The position numbers and the translations under genes are program-made. From a virus, in IMG/VR virus record IMGVR_UViG_3300000101_000094, positions 1-30,543 of that record: a stretch of 30,543 bases of DNA. The stretch is one strand, 5' to 3'. Below the pieces are notes generated by a model, which was not told the origin of the DNA, ran no database searches, and was given only the letters and a program-made list of their open reading frames with translations. This document shows positions 1-7,004 of this stretch, in pieces (the stretch's first letter is position 1; each line of letters starts with the position of its first letter).

Positions 1-1
1 C

Positions 2-199
2 AAAAGGAAAATTTCAAAAGATTCTGGAATTTTTATGGTTTACACAAGTCGGTATAACGGTTTAGCAATTACAACTGATTTGAACGAAATACCTAATCAC
101 AGTTTAGTAAGGGAATTTAAAAGTTATGAAGAAGCAAAAAAGGAAATTGATGCAAGGGCTCTCGATAAAACAGGCTTCGATATTAAACATTCTAATTAG
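2..199 (+). CDS. Hypothetical protein, 3' end only
   Basis: An open frame runs from the window edge to a TAG at 197-199 and encodes the last 65 residues of a protein whose start lies upstream of the window. The visible part is hydrophilic, with a charged helical stretch (EEAKKEIDARAL) near the C-terminus. Its codon use looks like its neighbours', and it continues through the region where another frame could open at 126, so this frame is preferred there. No family recognised. Confidence 0.6.
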   Translation, partial: KRKISKDSGIFMVYTSRYNGLAITTDLNEIPNHSLVREFKSYEEAKKEIDARALDKTGFDIKHSN

Positions 200-224
200 T
201 TGCGTGAATGCTGAAGAGATGGCA

Positions 225-557
225 ATGTTCATATCAAACTTGCCAAAAAGTGATCAAGAAGTCGCTGATAGTATACTTTTACTTTTACACCTAGAATCTA
301 TGGAAGACAAATGGAAACTGGAAGAAAAGGAAGAGTTTCCAGAAGCTTCAATACATTTGAAAAAGTTTGATAAAGCTGGTGAACGTAGAATGATAGCGAA
401 ATGGATGGATGATCAAATGGAATTGCCATACCCTACTGATGAAGAAATAATAAAAGCATTTGATGAAAATCGTGACCCATTTGAAGATCCAATTTACTTA
501 AAAAGATTAAATGATTATTATGAAAAAAATCCAGAGAAGAAAAGGAACTCAATATGA
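225..557 (+). CDS. Hypothetical acidic protein (about 110 aa)
   Basis: A small, highly charged soluble protein of unknown function with helical, Glu/Lys-rich character (for example the KWKLEEKEEF stretch) and no signal peptide or membrane segment. The frame is open from 126, but that start would overlap the upstream gene by 74 nt. ATG 225 is preferred because GAAGAG at 213-218 lies six bases before it; GTG 204 and ATG 219 are alternatives. Its stop overlaps the next start (ATGA at 554-557), suggesting coupled translation. Confidence 0.55.
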   Translation: MFISNLPKSDQEVADSILLLLHLESMEDKWKLEEKEEFPEASIHLKKFDKAGERRMIAKWMDDQMELPYPTDEEIIKAFDENRDPFEDPIYLKRLNDYYEKNPEKKRNSI

Positions 558-691
558 AAACAGTAATACCACCAATTGATTCATACAAAGAATGTATTAA
601 ACAAATTGATAGATTAGTATGGGGCACAATTATTTTTAATTCAATTACTATTGGTTTAATCGGTATCATTCTTATAAATGTGTGGTCTTAA
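554..691 (+). CDS. Small single-span membrane protein (45 aa)
   Basis: An ATG at 554 overlaps the previous stop (ATGA). The 45-residue product has a hydrophilic N-terminal half with PPIDSYKECIKQIDRL, then one hydrophobic segment of about 20 residues (WGTIIFNSITIGLIGIILIN) reaching almost to the C-terminus. It is likely an inner-membrane peptide with a cytoplasmic N-terminal domain. Tight packing between two coupled genes supports it being real. Function unknown. Confidence 0.55.
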   Translation: MKTVIPPIDSYKECIKQIDRLVWGTIIFNSITIGLIGIILINVWS

Positions 692-692
692 A

Positions 693-839
693 ATGATACC
701 TTTCAAATTCTTTCCATCACCAGTTTCTACAACTGATCCAAAATACTCAACAAAGTATTCACAGAAGATGAAAAAAGTAACACCAATTGAAAAGAAAACA
801 AAACGTCAACCAAAAGGCAGATTTGATCAATACGCATAA
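693..839 (+). CDS. Small basic protein (48 aa)
   Basis: Starts one base after the preceding stop and ends in a TAATG overlap with the oxygenase gene at 839. The product is 48 residues and strongly basic in its C-terminal half (KKVTPIEKKTKRQPKGR), with Ser, Thr and Tyr in the N-terminal half. It has no hydrophobic segment and could be a nucleic-acid-binding or regulatory peptide, but nothing identifies a family. Perfect fit in the coupled gene string is the main support. Confidence 0.5.
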   Translation: MIPFKFFPSPVSTTDPKYSTKYSQKMKKVTPIEKKTKRQPKGRFDQYA

Positions 840-1324
840 TGAATATAAAAATTGAAGATAATTATTGTAGTGAAGAAGTTTTAAAAGATTTAAAAAAAAT
901 ATTTGCAGACAACTATTTCCCATGGTACTATCATGAAAATAAAACTACTCAACCAGATGATGGTCTTTACCAGTTTGTTCATGTTTTATATGAAATAAAT
1001 GTGCCAACGTCTAATTGGTTTCCTAATGTAGCTAAAGTTCTAGCAAATAAAAATCCAATATATGTTCGTATAAAAGTCAATCTACAACCAGATATTAATC
1101 GTGGTGCTCAATCTGGATTTCATAATGATATGGCTTTATATCCAGGTCATACAACATCTATACTTTATATGAATACAAATAATGGTTATACAATATTTGA
1201 AGAGAGTGGGCAAAAGATCGAGTCAGTTGAAAATAGATTGGTAACTTTCCCATCACATTTAAAACACGCAGCTATTGAAAGCACAGATTTGCCTCGAATC
1301 GTGATGAATTTCAATTATTATTAA
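839..1324 (+). CDS. 2OG-Fe(II) oxygenase-like protein
   Basis: 161 residues with the organisation of small phage 2-oxoglutarate/Fe(II)-dependent dioxygenases. A HxD pair sits at H95-N-D97, a distal histidine in the LKHAA segment (H143) and an arginine at R153 in the LPRIVMNFNYY tail that would bind 2-oxoglutarate. These give the double-stranded beta-helix facial triad. Such enzymes are common in T4-like marine phages; substrates (protein, nucleic acid or small molecule) are usually unknown and cannot be inferred here. It ends the first small-gene string; a promoter follows immediately. Confidence 0.8.
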   Translation: MNIKIEDNYCSEEVLKDLKKIFADNYFPWYYHENKTTQPDDGLYQFVHVLYEINVPTSNWFPNVAKVLANKNPIYVRIKVNLQPDINRGAQSGFHNDMALYPGHTTSILYMNTNNGYTIFEESGQKIESVENRLVTFPSHLKHAAIESTDLPRIVMNFNYY

Positions 1325-1345
1325 TGTTGTATAAAAACAACAGGC

Positions 1346-1374
1346 TTGACATTTGAGTGTTTACTTGTTAAAAT
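1346..1374 (+). promoter_or_regulatory. Sigma-70 type promoter
   Basis: TTGACA at 1346-1351 and TAAAAT at 1369-1374 with a 17-bp spacer, in the short gap between the oxygenase gene and the ParB-like gene. Predicted transcription begins about 25 nt before the ATG at 1406, whose ribosome binding site is GAGG in TATGAGG. Probably an early promoter used by unmodified host RNA polymerase. Confidence 0.75.
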
Positions 1375-1405
1375 GATATTATATTAATTAAATTATGAGG
1401 TTTTT

Positions 1406-2632
1406 ATGTTTTTACCACCAATAGAATATTCGCAATATAAGTTGAAGAAGATAAATGAATTAACACCATCTTCTAATTTAGATTTCGTAAATACAGAACA
1501 CGCAGCTGCAATTCATTTTGTAGGGCGTAAAAAATTAAAACTTAGTGATGTTTACAATCCATCATCTGATAAAGATGGTAATCACAATAGAGAAAAAGTC
1601 ATTTCACCTTCAGATAGACAAAAGTTGAAAGACTATCTTGAACAGCATGGTTGGGACACAGCTGAGAAATTACCAATCATACATTGGTGTGAATCAAGTA
1701 AGAGGTGGTGTTTAGTAGCAGGGCACCACAGAATAGATGCTCTATACACAATGTACATAGAGGACAATCCAGATTTTGAGTTTTGGTTTGAGGTTTTTGA
1801 GTTCGATAATGCAGTAGCAAAAGCTGTTGTTGGAGGTCGAACTAATGATGAAAAACCTCATGTTAAACAAGAAGAAAAGGATATCGAATCTTGTTTGATT
1901 GATTTACATATTCAAGGTAAATTACCCAATGATGAAAATGACGTACTTAAAATTATCAAAGATATGAGTCCCTCTTCTAAAGAAGCTGGTAGAACCAAAA
2001 TTTTAAAAAGAGTTTTTGGTGCGTTAAATAAAAAAGTAAAGTTTGAACTCTTAGATGCAAAATTAATCAAACAACACTTATATGGTGAGGGTCCTAACAA
2101 AGCAGGTAAAAGATATACAAATGCACCTGAGTGGGTTAATGGTAAACCCGAGAATTCGACAGATGTTGTTAAAACGAGAGATTATCCAAATGGTGAAAGA
2201 ATAGTCAATATTGTCATGAGAGGTAATATGATTGATAGAGATGTAATTGCAGCTGTTGCCAGAAATGAATTTCAATTTGGTTGTAGAAGTAGATTGTATG
2301 TTCATTTAGGTGAGAGGCCTAAAAATAATGATGATTTAGTGAAAAAAAGATACAATCTTTTGGAATCAATTCATAAAGCACTAGACAGGATGTCATTAAA
2401 CAGGAATAAATTAGGTAATAAAAATAGATGTAAATGGAATACAACTAATGGTCTTTGGGATATGATTATCAGTATCAATTTTTTTGTGCAAGATACAGAG
2501 TTTGATGATGTATCTAAGTTTATCTCTGCTTCTGAGGTTGACAGACAATATAAAAAGTACCAGAAAGGCCACTCTTTCAATAAAGTTCATCCTTTAGATA
2601 ATGTGATTGAAATACAGAAAAAGATTGCGTGA
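1406..2632 (+). CDS. ParB/Srx-fold domain protein
   Basis: 408 residues. Residues 102-113 (CLVAGHHRIDAL) match the hallmark G-x-x-R-x-x-A/E box of ParB/sulfiredoxin-fold domains, which bind or hydrolyse nucleotides and are found in ParB, phage ParB-like nucleases and DndB-type proteins. The preceding region (SPSDRQKLKDYLEQHGWDTAEKLPIIHW) is also typical of that fold. The rest is largely basic and helical and not recognised; it could be DNA-binding. First gene after a consensus promoter, so probably expressed early. A role in DNA processing or host takeover is inference. Confidence 0.65.
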   Translation: MFLPPIEYSQYKLKKINELTPSSNLDFVNTEHAAAIHFVGRKKLKLSDVYNPSSDKDGNHNREKVISPSDRQKLKDYLEQHGWDTAEKLPIIHWCESSKRWCLVAGHHRIDALYTMYIEDNPDFEFWFEVFEFDNAVAKAVVGGRTNDEKPHVKQEEKDIESCLIDLHIQGKLPNDENDVLKIIKDMSPSSKEAGRTKILKRVFGALNKKVKFELLDAKLIKQHLYGEGPNKAGKRYTNAPEWVNGKPENSTDVVKTRDYPNGERIVNIVMRGNMIDRDVIAAVARNEFQFGCRSRLYVHLGERPKNNDDLVKKRYNLLESIHKALDRMSLNRNKLGNKNRCKWNTTNGLWDMIISINFFVQDTEFDDVSKFISASEVDRQYKKYQKGHSFNKVHPLDNVIEIQKKIA

Positions 2633-2844
2633 TAAATATAATACTACGTTGGGGTGGTGTCTTTTGCATTATGTTAGGTGCAACATTTGTTACCTTCAAC
2701 ATACAACCTTTTAGTGTTATTTTTCTTAGTTTAGGAACATTCTTATATTTGATATATGCTTATATCGTAAAAGATTGGGCATTGTTTATTATGAATATGT
2801 TTTTGTTTTTAGTTTATGGTGTAGGAGTTTTCATAAGGGTCTAA
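2629..2844 (+). CDS. Small integral membrane protein
   Basis: 71 residues, starting at a GTG that overlaps the ParB-like gene's stop (GTGA at 2629-2632). Almost entirely hydrophobic, with two to three predicted spans separated by short turns and one charged turn near VKDW. It directly precedes the gene for a membrane-anchored cell-wall hydrolase, so a holin-like or accessory lysis role is possible, but no holin family signature is visible. Function unproven. Confidence 0.6.
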   Translation: MINIILRWGGVFCIMLGATFVTFNIQPFSVIFLSLGTFLYLIYAYIVKDWALFIMNMFLFLVYGVGVFIRV

Positions 2845-2845
2845 T

Positions 2846-3472
2846 ATGGAAAAGAAACAGTATCATACAATCTTAGGTGCAGTTATATCTCTAAGCCTAC
2901 TTACTATTTTAATTTTTTATCTTTATTTTGATATAAAATATCAAAGAGACAAACAAGTCTTTGTTGAAATAAATCAGATTAGAGAGAGTATTGTTAAAAT
3001 CAAAGAGCTGAATATTGAACAACAAGATAAAATAGATGATTTAAAAGACAAGTACGAGTTGATCACAGTTCCAGATCCAGTAACATACAAATCAATTGAT
3101 TTATTCTGTTTAGCAAAAAATATTTACCATGAAGCAGGCGTAGAAAGTGACTTTGGTAAAATAGCTGTAGCACAAGTTACTCTTAATAGACTTAGAAGTG
3201 GACGTTGGGGCGATTCAATCTGTAAAGTTGTTATGGCTCACCATCAATTCTCATGGGCAAATAATCGTTCAATTCGTTGGAAACATCCTAAAGGTCCTCT
3301 TTGGAAAAAATCGAAACAAATGGCATATAAAATTTTAAGCCGTGGTCTTGAGTTGAAAAACTTTCAACACGCACTATATTATCACGCTGATTATGTAAGT
3401 CCAAATTGGGCGGCGCCAAAATATAGAATAGATAAAATTGACACACACATTTTTTACAAAAAAGCTTTATAA
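2846..3472 (+). CDS. SleB-like cell wall hydrolase with N-terminal membrane anchor
   Basis: 208 residues. Residues 10-30 form one membrane span, likely a signal anchor, followed by a coiled-coil-like linker (about 35-72). The catalytic domain (about 86-206) matches the SleB/Hydrolase_2 lytic transglycosylase fold: CLAKNIYHEA with the probable catalytic Glu at 96, VTLNRLRSGRWGDSICKVV, QFSW at 134-137 and ALYYHADYVSPNWA. It would cleave peptidoglycan from the periplasmic side and is the best lysis candidate (signal-anchor endolysin) here. It follows a small membrane protein gene by one base, like a holin-endolysin pair, although the partner is unproven. Confidence 0.78.
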   Translation: MEKKQYHTILGAVISLSLLTILIFYLYFDIKYQRDKQVFVEINQIRESIVKIKELNIEQQDKIDDLKDKYELITVPDPVTYKSIDLFCLAKNIYHEAGVESDFGKIAVAQVTLNRLRSGRWGDSICKVVMAHHQFSWANNRSIRWKHPKGPLWKKSKQMAYKILSRGLELKNFQHALYYHADYVSPNWAAPKYRIDKIDTHIFYKKAL

Positions 3473-3482
3473 GAAAAATTAT

Positions 3483-3899
3483 ATGATGAATAAAAGTGAT
3501 GCTCCAGAGAAATATGATGGATTCTATTTTTTACCAATAATAGATGATGAAGAAGAAGGCTTTGATTTCAAATATTTTAGTGTAACTGAAAAAAACGCCT
3601 CGCACGAACCAATCGAAAACACAAAACTAGGCGATAAGTATCACATTTGTTTGCTAAAAACGAGTAAAATGAATAATCCAGAGTTTGATTGCTCATTTGA
3701 AGCAATTTTAGGCGACCCTGTGGGCTATATAATGAATCTTACAGGTCACGGAGTCTACGGAGCAATCATTCGTAAGACAAAAACTTCAGGCAAATGGTTT
3801 GAAACCTACTTGACAAACATTAAACTAAGAATGTATAATAAAAAAGTAACAAATATGTTGAAATCAATTCTTGGAGATAAAATAAATGAGTCCAAATAA
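3483..3899 (+). CDS. Hypothetical protein
   Basis: The frame is open from 3438, but that start lies inside the hydrolase gene. ATG 3483 or 3486 just after its stop is preferred, giving about 138 residues. The product is soluble and acidic in its first third (IIDDEEEGFDF) and basic toward the C-terminus. No family recognised. A TTGACA/TATAAT pair lies in its 3' part and may serve the next gene. Confidence 0.6.
   Translation: MMNKSDAPEKYDGFYFLPIIDDEEEGFDFKYFSVTEKNASHEPIENTKLGDKYHICLLKTSKMNNPEFDCSFEAILGDPVGYIMNLTGHGVYGAIIRKTKTSGKWFETYLTNIKLRMYNKKVTNMLKSILGDKINESK
3810..3839 (+). promoter_or_regulatory. Possible intragenic sigma-70 promoter
   Basis: TTGACA at 3810-3815 and TATAAT at 3834-3839, separated by 18 bp, inside the end of the 3483-3899 gene. 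Both hexamers are perfect. Transcription would start about 40 nt before the ATG at 3886. Spacer is one base longer than in the other promoters here, so this is less certain. Confidence 0.45.
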
Positions 3900-4170
3900 C
3901 AAAAAGAAACTATTTAACGACCTTGAAGAAGGCAAAGTCGAAATTATTTTTGAAAAATTAAATAAAGAGCGTAGAAAAATGATATGTACGCTAAATCCGG
4001 GTGCTCTTGTAGCAAAATTTGGCACAAAAATGAAAACTGAGCCAAAATTTGATGCAAATACGAAAGCTCAACCCGTTCTTGATCTAGAAAAGCAAGAATG
4101 GCGCTCATTTCGTTGGGATTCTGTTAGAAATTACACTACAGCTACACTTACAGAAAAGGAAACAGCATGA
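3886..4170 (+). CDS. WYL_2 (DUF2693) SH3-like barrel protein
   Basis: 94 residues matching the short phage family WYL_2/DUF2693, an Sm/SH3-like beta barrel: a basic N-terminus with EEGKVEIIFEKLNKERRKM, then ICTLNPG, and a C-terminal DLEKQEWRSFRWDSV block, which is the most conserved part of the family. Members are common in T4-like phages and thought to bind ligand or nucleic acid, but no specific role is known. It overlaps neighbours at both ends (14 nt upstream, ATGA downstream). Confidence 0.65.
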   Translation: MSPNNKKKLFNDLEEGKVEIIFEKLNKERRKMICTLNPGALVAKFGTKMKTEPKFDANTKAQPVLDLEKQEWRSFRWDSVRNYTTATLTEKETA

Positions 4171-4481
4171 AATATGTGATCGAAACGCTTGAGATCACAA
4201 GAAACTACTATGTAATTGAAGCTGATAGTGAAAAGCAAGCAATTGAAGCATCAAAAGTTGGTATGGACAACTGGCATGAACAATTACCAACGGTTTTAGT
4301 GAACTGCTCAGAAATGGATGAGAATCAAATTCGTTATTTGTCAAAAAAACAATTTTGGAATGATGTTTATACAAAAGTTGATGAAAAAACAGGTATAGAT
4401 ACTATGTATGAGTTAAATAAAAAGACAAATTATAGTAGGGAAGATTCATACGACACTAAATTAGAAAATAAAGAGGATTAG
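4167..4481 (+). CDS. Hypothetical protein
   Basis: 104 residues; ATGA overlap with the WYL_2 gene. The N-terminal half (KYVIETLEITRNYYVIEADSEKQ) has the alternating pattern of a small beta-alpha domain resembling DpnD/PcfM-type folds, where a beta strand is followed by a helix beginning DSEKQAIEA. The C-terminal half is charged and low in complexity. Last gene before the non-coding stretch that carries pqqA. Confidence 0.55.
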   Translation: MKYVIETLEITRNYYVIEADSEKQAIEASKVGMDNWHEQLPTVLVNCSEMDENQIRYLSKKQFWNDVYTKVDEKTGIDTMYELNKKTNYSREDSYDTKLENKED

Positions 4482-4581
4482 TGTTTATACTAAGATCATA
4501 TGAAACTCATGATTTTCTTTATATCATATATCACTAACATTTACTAAATTATTATATAACCCATTTAATATAGGAGGCATT

Positions 4582-4659
4582 ATGAATAAATGGACTAAGC
4601 CAGCAGCGACTGATTTAAGATTTGGATTTGAAATCACAATGTACGTTGCATCTAAGTAG
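4582..4659 (+). CDS. pqqA: PqqA, precursor peptide of pyrroloquinoline quinone
   Basis: A 25-residue peptide, too short for ordinary gene callers. It starts NKWTKP and ends with [15 protein letters not shown], matching the bacterial PqqA consensus. The conserved Glu (E17) and Tyr (Y21) have the exact E-x-x-x-Y spacing whose side chains are cross-linked by the radical-SAM enzyme PqqE and become the PQQ skeleton. A perfect AGGAGG lies at 4572-4577, and the gene has its own terminator at 4678-4701, so it looks built for strong independent expression. No pqqB-E genes are visible, so it would depend on host enzymes. PqqA is consumed in the pathway, so an extra copy could raise PQQ supply. Confidence 0.88.
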   Translation: MNKWTKPAATDLRFGFEITMYVASK

Positions 4660-4677
4660 TATTATTAGCTAACGATA

Positions 4678-4701
4678 CCCCGCTTAGGCGGGGTTTTTTT
4701 T
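4678..4701 (+). terminator. Rho-independent terminator after pqqA
   Basis: Six-base GC stem ccccgc/gcgggg (4678-4683 with 4688-4693), four-base loop, then eight T (4694-4701). Located 18 nt after the pqqA stop and 15 nt before the PiT gene start. It isolates pqqA from the downstream gene, or lets only some read-through pass. Confidence 0.9.
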
Positions 4702-4715
4702 GGGATAGAAACAAT

Positions 4716-5675
4716 ATGGACGTTATGACTCTCTGGATGGCAGTAGGTTTTATTTTTGCTGGTTACGCTGTAATTGCAAATGATTCTGTTCAAACACTTG
4801 GAACATGGATTGCTTCTAATAAAGAAAGATTTAATTGGAAAATTCTTTGGGGATTTGCAAGTGCAGTATTACTTTATACATTATGGTTTGGTTGGTATAC
4901 TAATGGTGGTGATATAAGTTATGGCCGATTAAACAAAATACCTTTTCAAGAGATTCAATGGTATCATGCAATGGCACCAGGTATCCTATTAATACTAACC
5001 AGAGTAGGTATTCCAGTTAGTACAAGTTTTCTCGTATTGTCAGCTTTTGCCTCGTCATTTGTATTAGAAAAAATGTTGATGAAGTCTATGATGGGATATG
5101 CAGTTGCAGCTGTAGCAGCCTATCTTATTTGGATTATAGTTTCAAAAATACTTAATGAGTTTGATCATGTCAAGGAAGAACATAAAAGGTACTGGCGAAT
5201 AGGCCAATGGTTTACCACAGGTTGTTTATGGTTTACATGGCTTGGTCATGATATGGCAAACATAGCTGTATTCCTTCCTAGAGTGATTCCATGGGACTTA
5301 ATGGTTGCTATATCATTATTATTTGTAATGGGTTTAGGTTTTATGTTTCGTGAAGGTGGGGGTAAAATTCAACAAATAGTATTATCAAAACATAATACTA
5401 GATATGTAAGAAGTGCAACAATCATTGATGGTGTTTACTTTATTATATTATGGTTTTTCAAAGAGCTAAACGATATACCAATGTCAACAACATGGGTATT
5501 TGTTGGGTTACTTTGTGGTCGTGAACTTGCAATGGCTACAGTTACAGGTAATGGTAAATTTAAAGTAGTCTTTCCTATTATCACTAAAGATTTTTTTAAG
5601 ATGATGATTGGATTAGGTGCTTCAGTAGGCATAGTTCTTTCAATACATTACATAATAGTACCGAATGGATTTTAA
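4716..5675 (+). CDS. PiT-family inorganic phosphate permease
   Basis: 319 residues, mostly hydrophobic, about eight membrane spans. It shows the internal duplication of PiT transporters. An ANDSVQTLGTWIAS motif (21-34) is mirrored by GHDMANIAVFLPR (177-189), and a GIPVSTSFLVL segment (98-108) is mirrored by IPMSTTWVFVGLL (254-266). In PiT proteins these form the cation and phosphate site. PiT permeases import metal-phosphate with protons or sodium, so this may help phosphate uptake for phage DNA synthesis. It is shorter than many bacterial PiT proteins (about 400-500 aa), lacking a long central loop. It lies just after the pqqA terminator; no own promoter was seen. Confidence 0.72.
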   Translation: MDVMTLWMAVGFIFAGYAVIANDSVQTLGTWIASNKERFNWKILWGFASAVLLYTLWFGWYTNGGDISYGRLNKIPFQEIQWYHAMAPGILLILTRVGIPVSTSFLVLSAFASSFVLEKMLMKSMMGYAVAAVAAYLIWIIVSKILNEFDHVKEEHKRYWRIGQWFTTGCLWFTWLGHDMANIAVFLPRVIPWDLMVAISLLFVMGLGFMFREGGGKIQQIVLSKHNTRYVRSATIIDGVYFIILWFFKELNDIPMSTTWVFVGLLCGRELAMATVTGNGKFKVVFPIITKDFFKMMIGLGASVGIVLSIHYIIVPNGF

Positions 5676-5914
5676 TGAACATTAGAGATAGAAATATTAC
5701 AATACTTAAAAATAATTTAAACGGTGACGATAAGATTACTATAAGTAGAACAATCTCAGATATAGAAAACTTAACTGTATTTGTGCATTATAAAAAACAA
5801 TGTGAGTCAATAAGCCATTGGACTGTTGGTGAGTTCTTAGATTTTGTTGAGAATGAATTACACTTCACCCAATACAGAGATGTTCTAAAAGTTGTTAACC
5901 GGCAGCGAAACTAG
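5675..5914 (+). CDS. Hypothetical protein (79 aa)
   Basis: Starts at a TAATG overlap with the PiT gene. A 79-residue soluble protein with no recognised family; its C-terminal half ([27 protein letters not shown]) looks helical. Its last 20 bases overlap the end of the minus-strand erpA gene, so the two transcription units converge with no spacer. No obvious terminator lies between them. Confidence 0.6.
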   Translation: MNIRDRNITILKNNLNGDDKITISRTISDIENLTVFVHYKKQCESISHWTVGEFLDFVENELHFTQYRDVLKVVNRQRN

Positions 5915-6299
5915 AACCACACCCACAAGTTGCTTTGGCGTTTGGATTTCTTATTACAAATTGTGACCCATTAAGATCATCTTTATAATAGATTTCTGAA
6001 CCAACCAAGTAACCATAACTCATACTATCTACTAACATAGTGACACCAAACTTTTCTACTTTAGTATCATCTTCTTCTATCTCTTCAGCAAAAGAAAAGC
6101 CATATTGAAATCCAGAACATCCTCCTCCTTGTACAAATACTCTTAACATCATTCGAGAAGCTTCTTCACCACTTTCCCTAATTAATTCTTTTACTTTTTT
6201 AGCTGCACTCTCAGCAAGTACAAATGGAACCGGCATTTCTTGTTCTGGCATTTTTGCTAAAGGATCCATCAATTGTAATGTTTCTTGATTAACTTCCAT
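5895..6299 (-). CDS. erpA: ErpA/IscA-type iron-sulfur cluster insertion protein
   Basis: 134 residues of the A-type Fe-S carrier family. The three invariant cysteines are present: C61 in [11 protein letters not shown] and C125/C127 in TCGCGSSFA. The QFVIRNPNA segment before the CxC is typical of ErpA from beta/gammaproteobacteria rather than generic SufA. A-type carriers accept Fe-S clusters from a scaffold and pass them to apo-enzymes in the cytoplasm. The first 25 residues are an extra N-terminal extension. AAAGGA precedes the start, and the gene overlaps the upstream gene's stop by 11 nt. Last gene of the minus-strand operon and a likely host-derived metabolic gene. Confidence 0.88.
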   Translation of the reverse strand: MEVNQETLQLMDPLAKMPEQEMPVPFVLAESAAKKVKELIRESGEEASRMMLRVFVQGGGCSGFQYGFSFAEEIEEDDTKVEKFGVTMLVDSMSYGYLVGSEIYYKDDLNGSQFVIRNPNAKATCGCGSSFAAG

Positions 6300-6633
6300 A
6301 TTCGATTCCTTTTTTTATCCATTCTCTTACAGCTATTTTGAATTGTTCTCTAGCTTCAGGAACTAACATTGAAGCAGTTTTACTTATTACAATATATTCT
6401 CTTTCTTCATCATATAAAACATGAACTAATATATTTTCTCTTACTTGTACTGGTCTATAATATTCATGTTTATTTGCTTTGTCAATTTCTGCTTTAATTA
6501 AATCCCATCTTGGTGCTTGTGGATTACCACTAAAAGGACTTCCACATGAAGCCGCTGTTGCTTCATTAGCAATAAAAATTAAACCACTACATAATACAAA
6601 CCACATTGTAAACATTACTAATAATTGTTTCAT
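6289..6633 (-). CDS. Exported hypothetical protein
   Basis: 114 residues with a clear signal peptide: MKQ, a hydrophobic core to about residue 21, and probable cleavage after EATAA (about 28). The mature part is about 86 residues with one cysteine just after the cleavage site and a charged mixed alpha/beta body. No family recognised. Its start overlaps the cytochrome gene's stop (TAATG) and its end overlaps erpA, so the three are translationally coupled; a periplasmic role near the cytochrome is plausible. Confidence 0.65.
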   Translation of the reverse strand: MKQLLVMFTMWFVLCSGLIFIANEATAASCGSPFSGNPQAPRWDLIKAEIDKANKHEYYRPVQVRENILVHVLYDEEREYIVISKTASMLVPEAREQFKIAVREWIKKGIEYGS

Positions 6634-7004
6634 TATTTCACCATATATTTTGCATCTTTAAGATACGCAGCTAAATTATTTATTTCTTCATCAGTCAATG
6701 ATTTTGCCATCATTATCATTAAAGCTGAATTAGGTCCTATTTCTTTACCACTTCTATATGTTTCTAATCTATCTTTTATATAAGACATTTCTTTACCTGA
6801 TATTTTAGGATAACTGGCTGCACCTTTACCGGCAGGTCCATGACAATTCTTACAATTTACATTGTATCTTTTTTCACCAGCTACTTTGTCTCCAATGCTA
6901 GTATCTTGAACGCTATTACTTGCTAATACTTGTGTTGATGTAAAGATCCAAATAAAAAGTATAAACCAAATTGGTATTACAATTGCATTTATTATCCTAA
7001 TCAT
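6633..7004 (-). CDS. Exported mono-heme c-type cytochrome
   Basis: 123 residues. A signal peptide or anchor covers about 1-29 (ends TQVLASN). The heme attachment site CKNCH is at 51-55, followed by GPAGKG as in class I cytochromes. The distal region ALMIMMAKSLTDEEINNLAAYL supplies the axial methionine (M96, M98 or M99) and the C-terminal helix usual in c553/c4-type domains. It would carry electrons in the periplasm between a dehydrogenase and the terminal oxidase, and heme attachment would need host Ccm proteins. Coupled to neighbouring exported genes by ATGA and TAATG overlaps. Cytochrome c is rare in phage genomes; the partner is unknown. Confidence 0.87.
   Translation of the reverse strand: MIRIINAIVIPIWFILFIWIFTSTQVLASNSVQDTSIGDKVAGEKRYNVNCKNCHGPAGKGAASYPKISGKEMSYIKDRLETYRSGKEIGPNSALMIMMAKSLTDEEINNLAAYLKDAKYMVK

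Noticed and set aside
126-224. N-terminal extension of the second gene from ATG 126
   Set aside because: Overlaps the upstream frame by 74 nt, and the upstream frame has the more protein-like sequence there.
3438-3473. TTGACA at 3438 as a promoter
   Set aside because: No acceptable -10 at 16-18 bp; it lies in the hydrolase coding end.
4482-4581. Promoter or riboswitch in front of pqqA
   Set aside because: AT-rich with short inverted repeats (ATCAT/ATGAT around 4495-4513), but no hexamer pair at a proper distance from the ATG and no known riboswitch core. The expression start of pqqA remains unknown.
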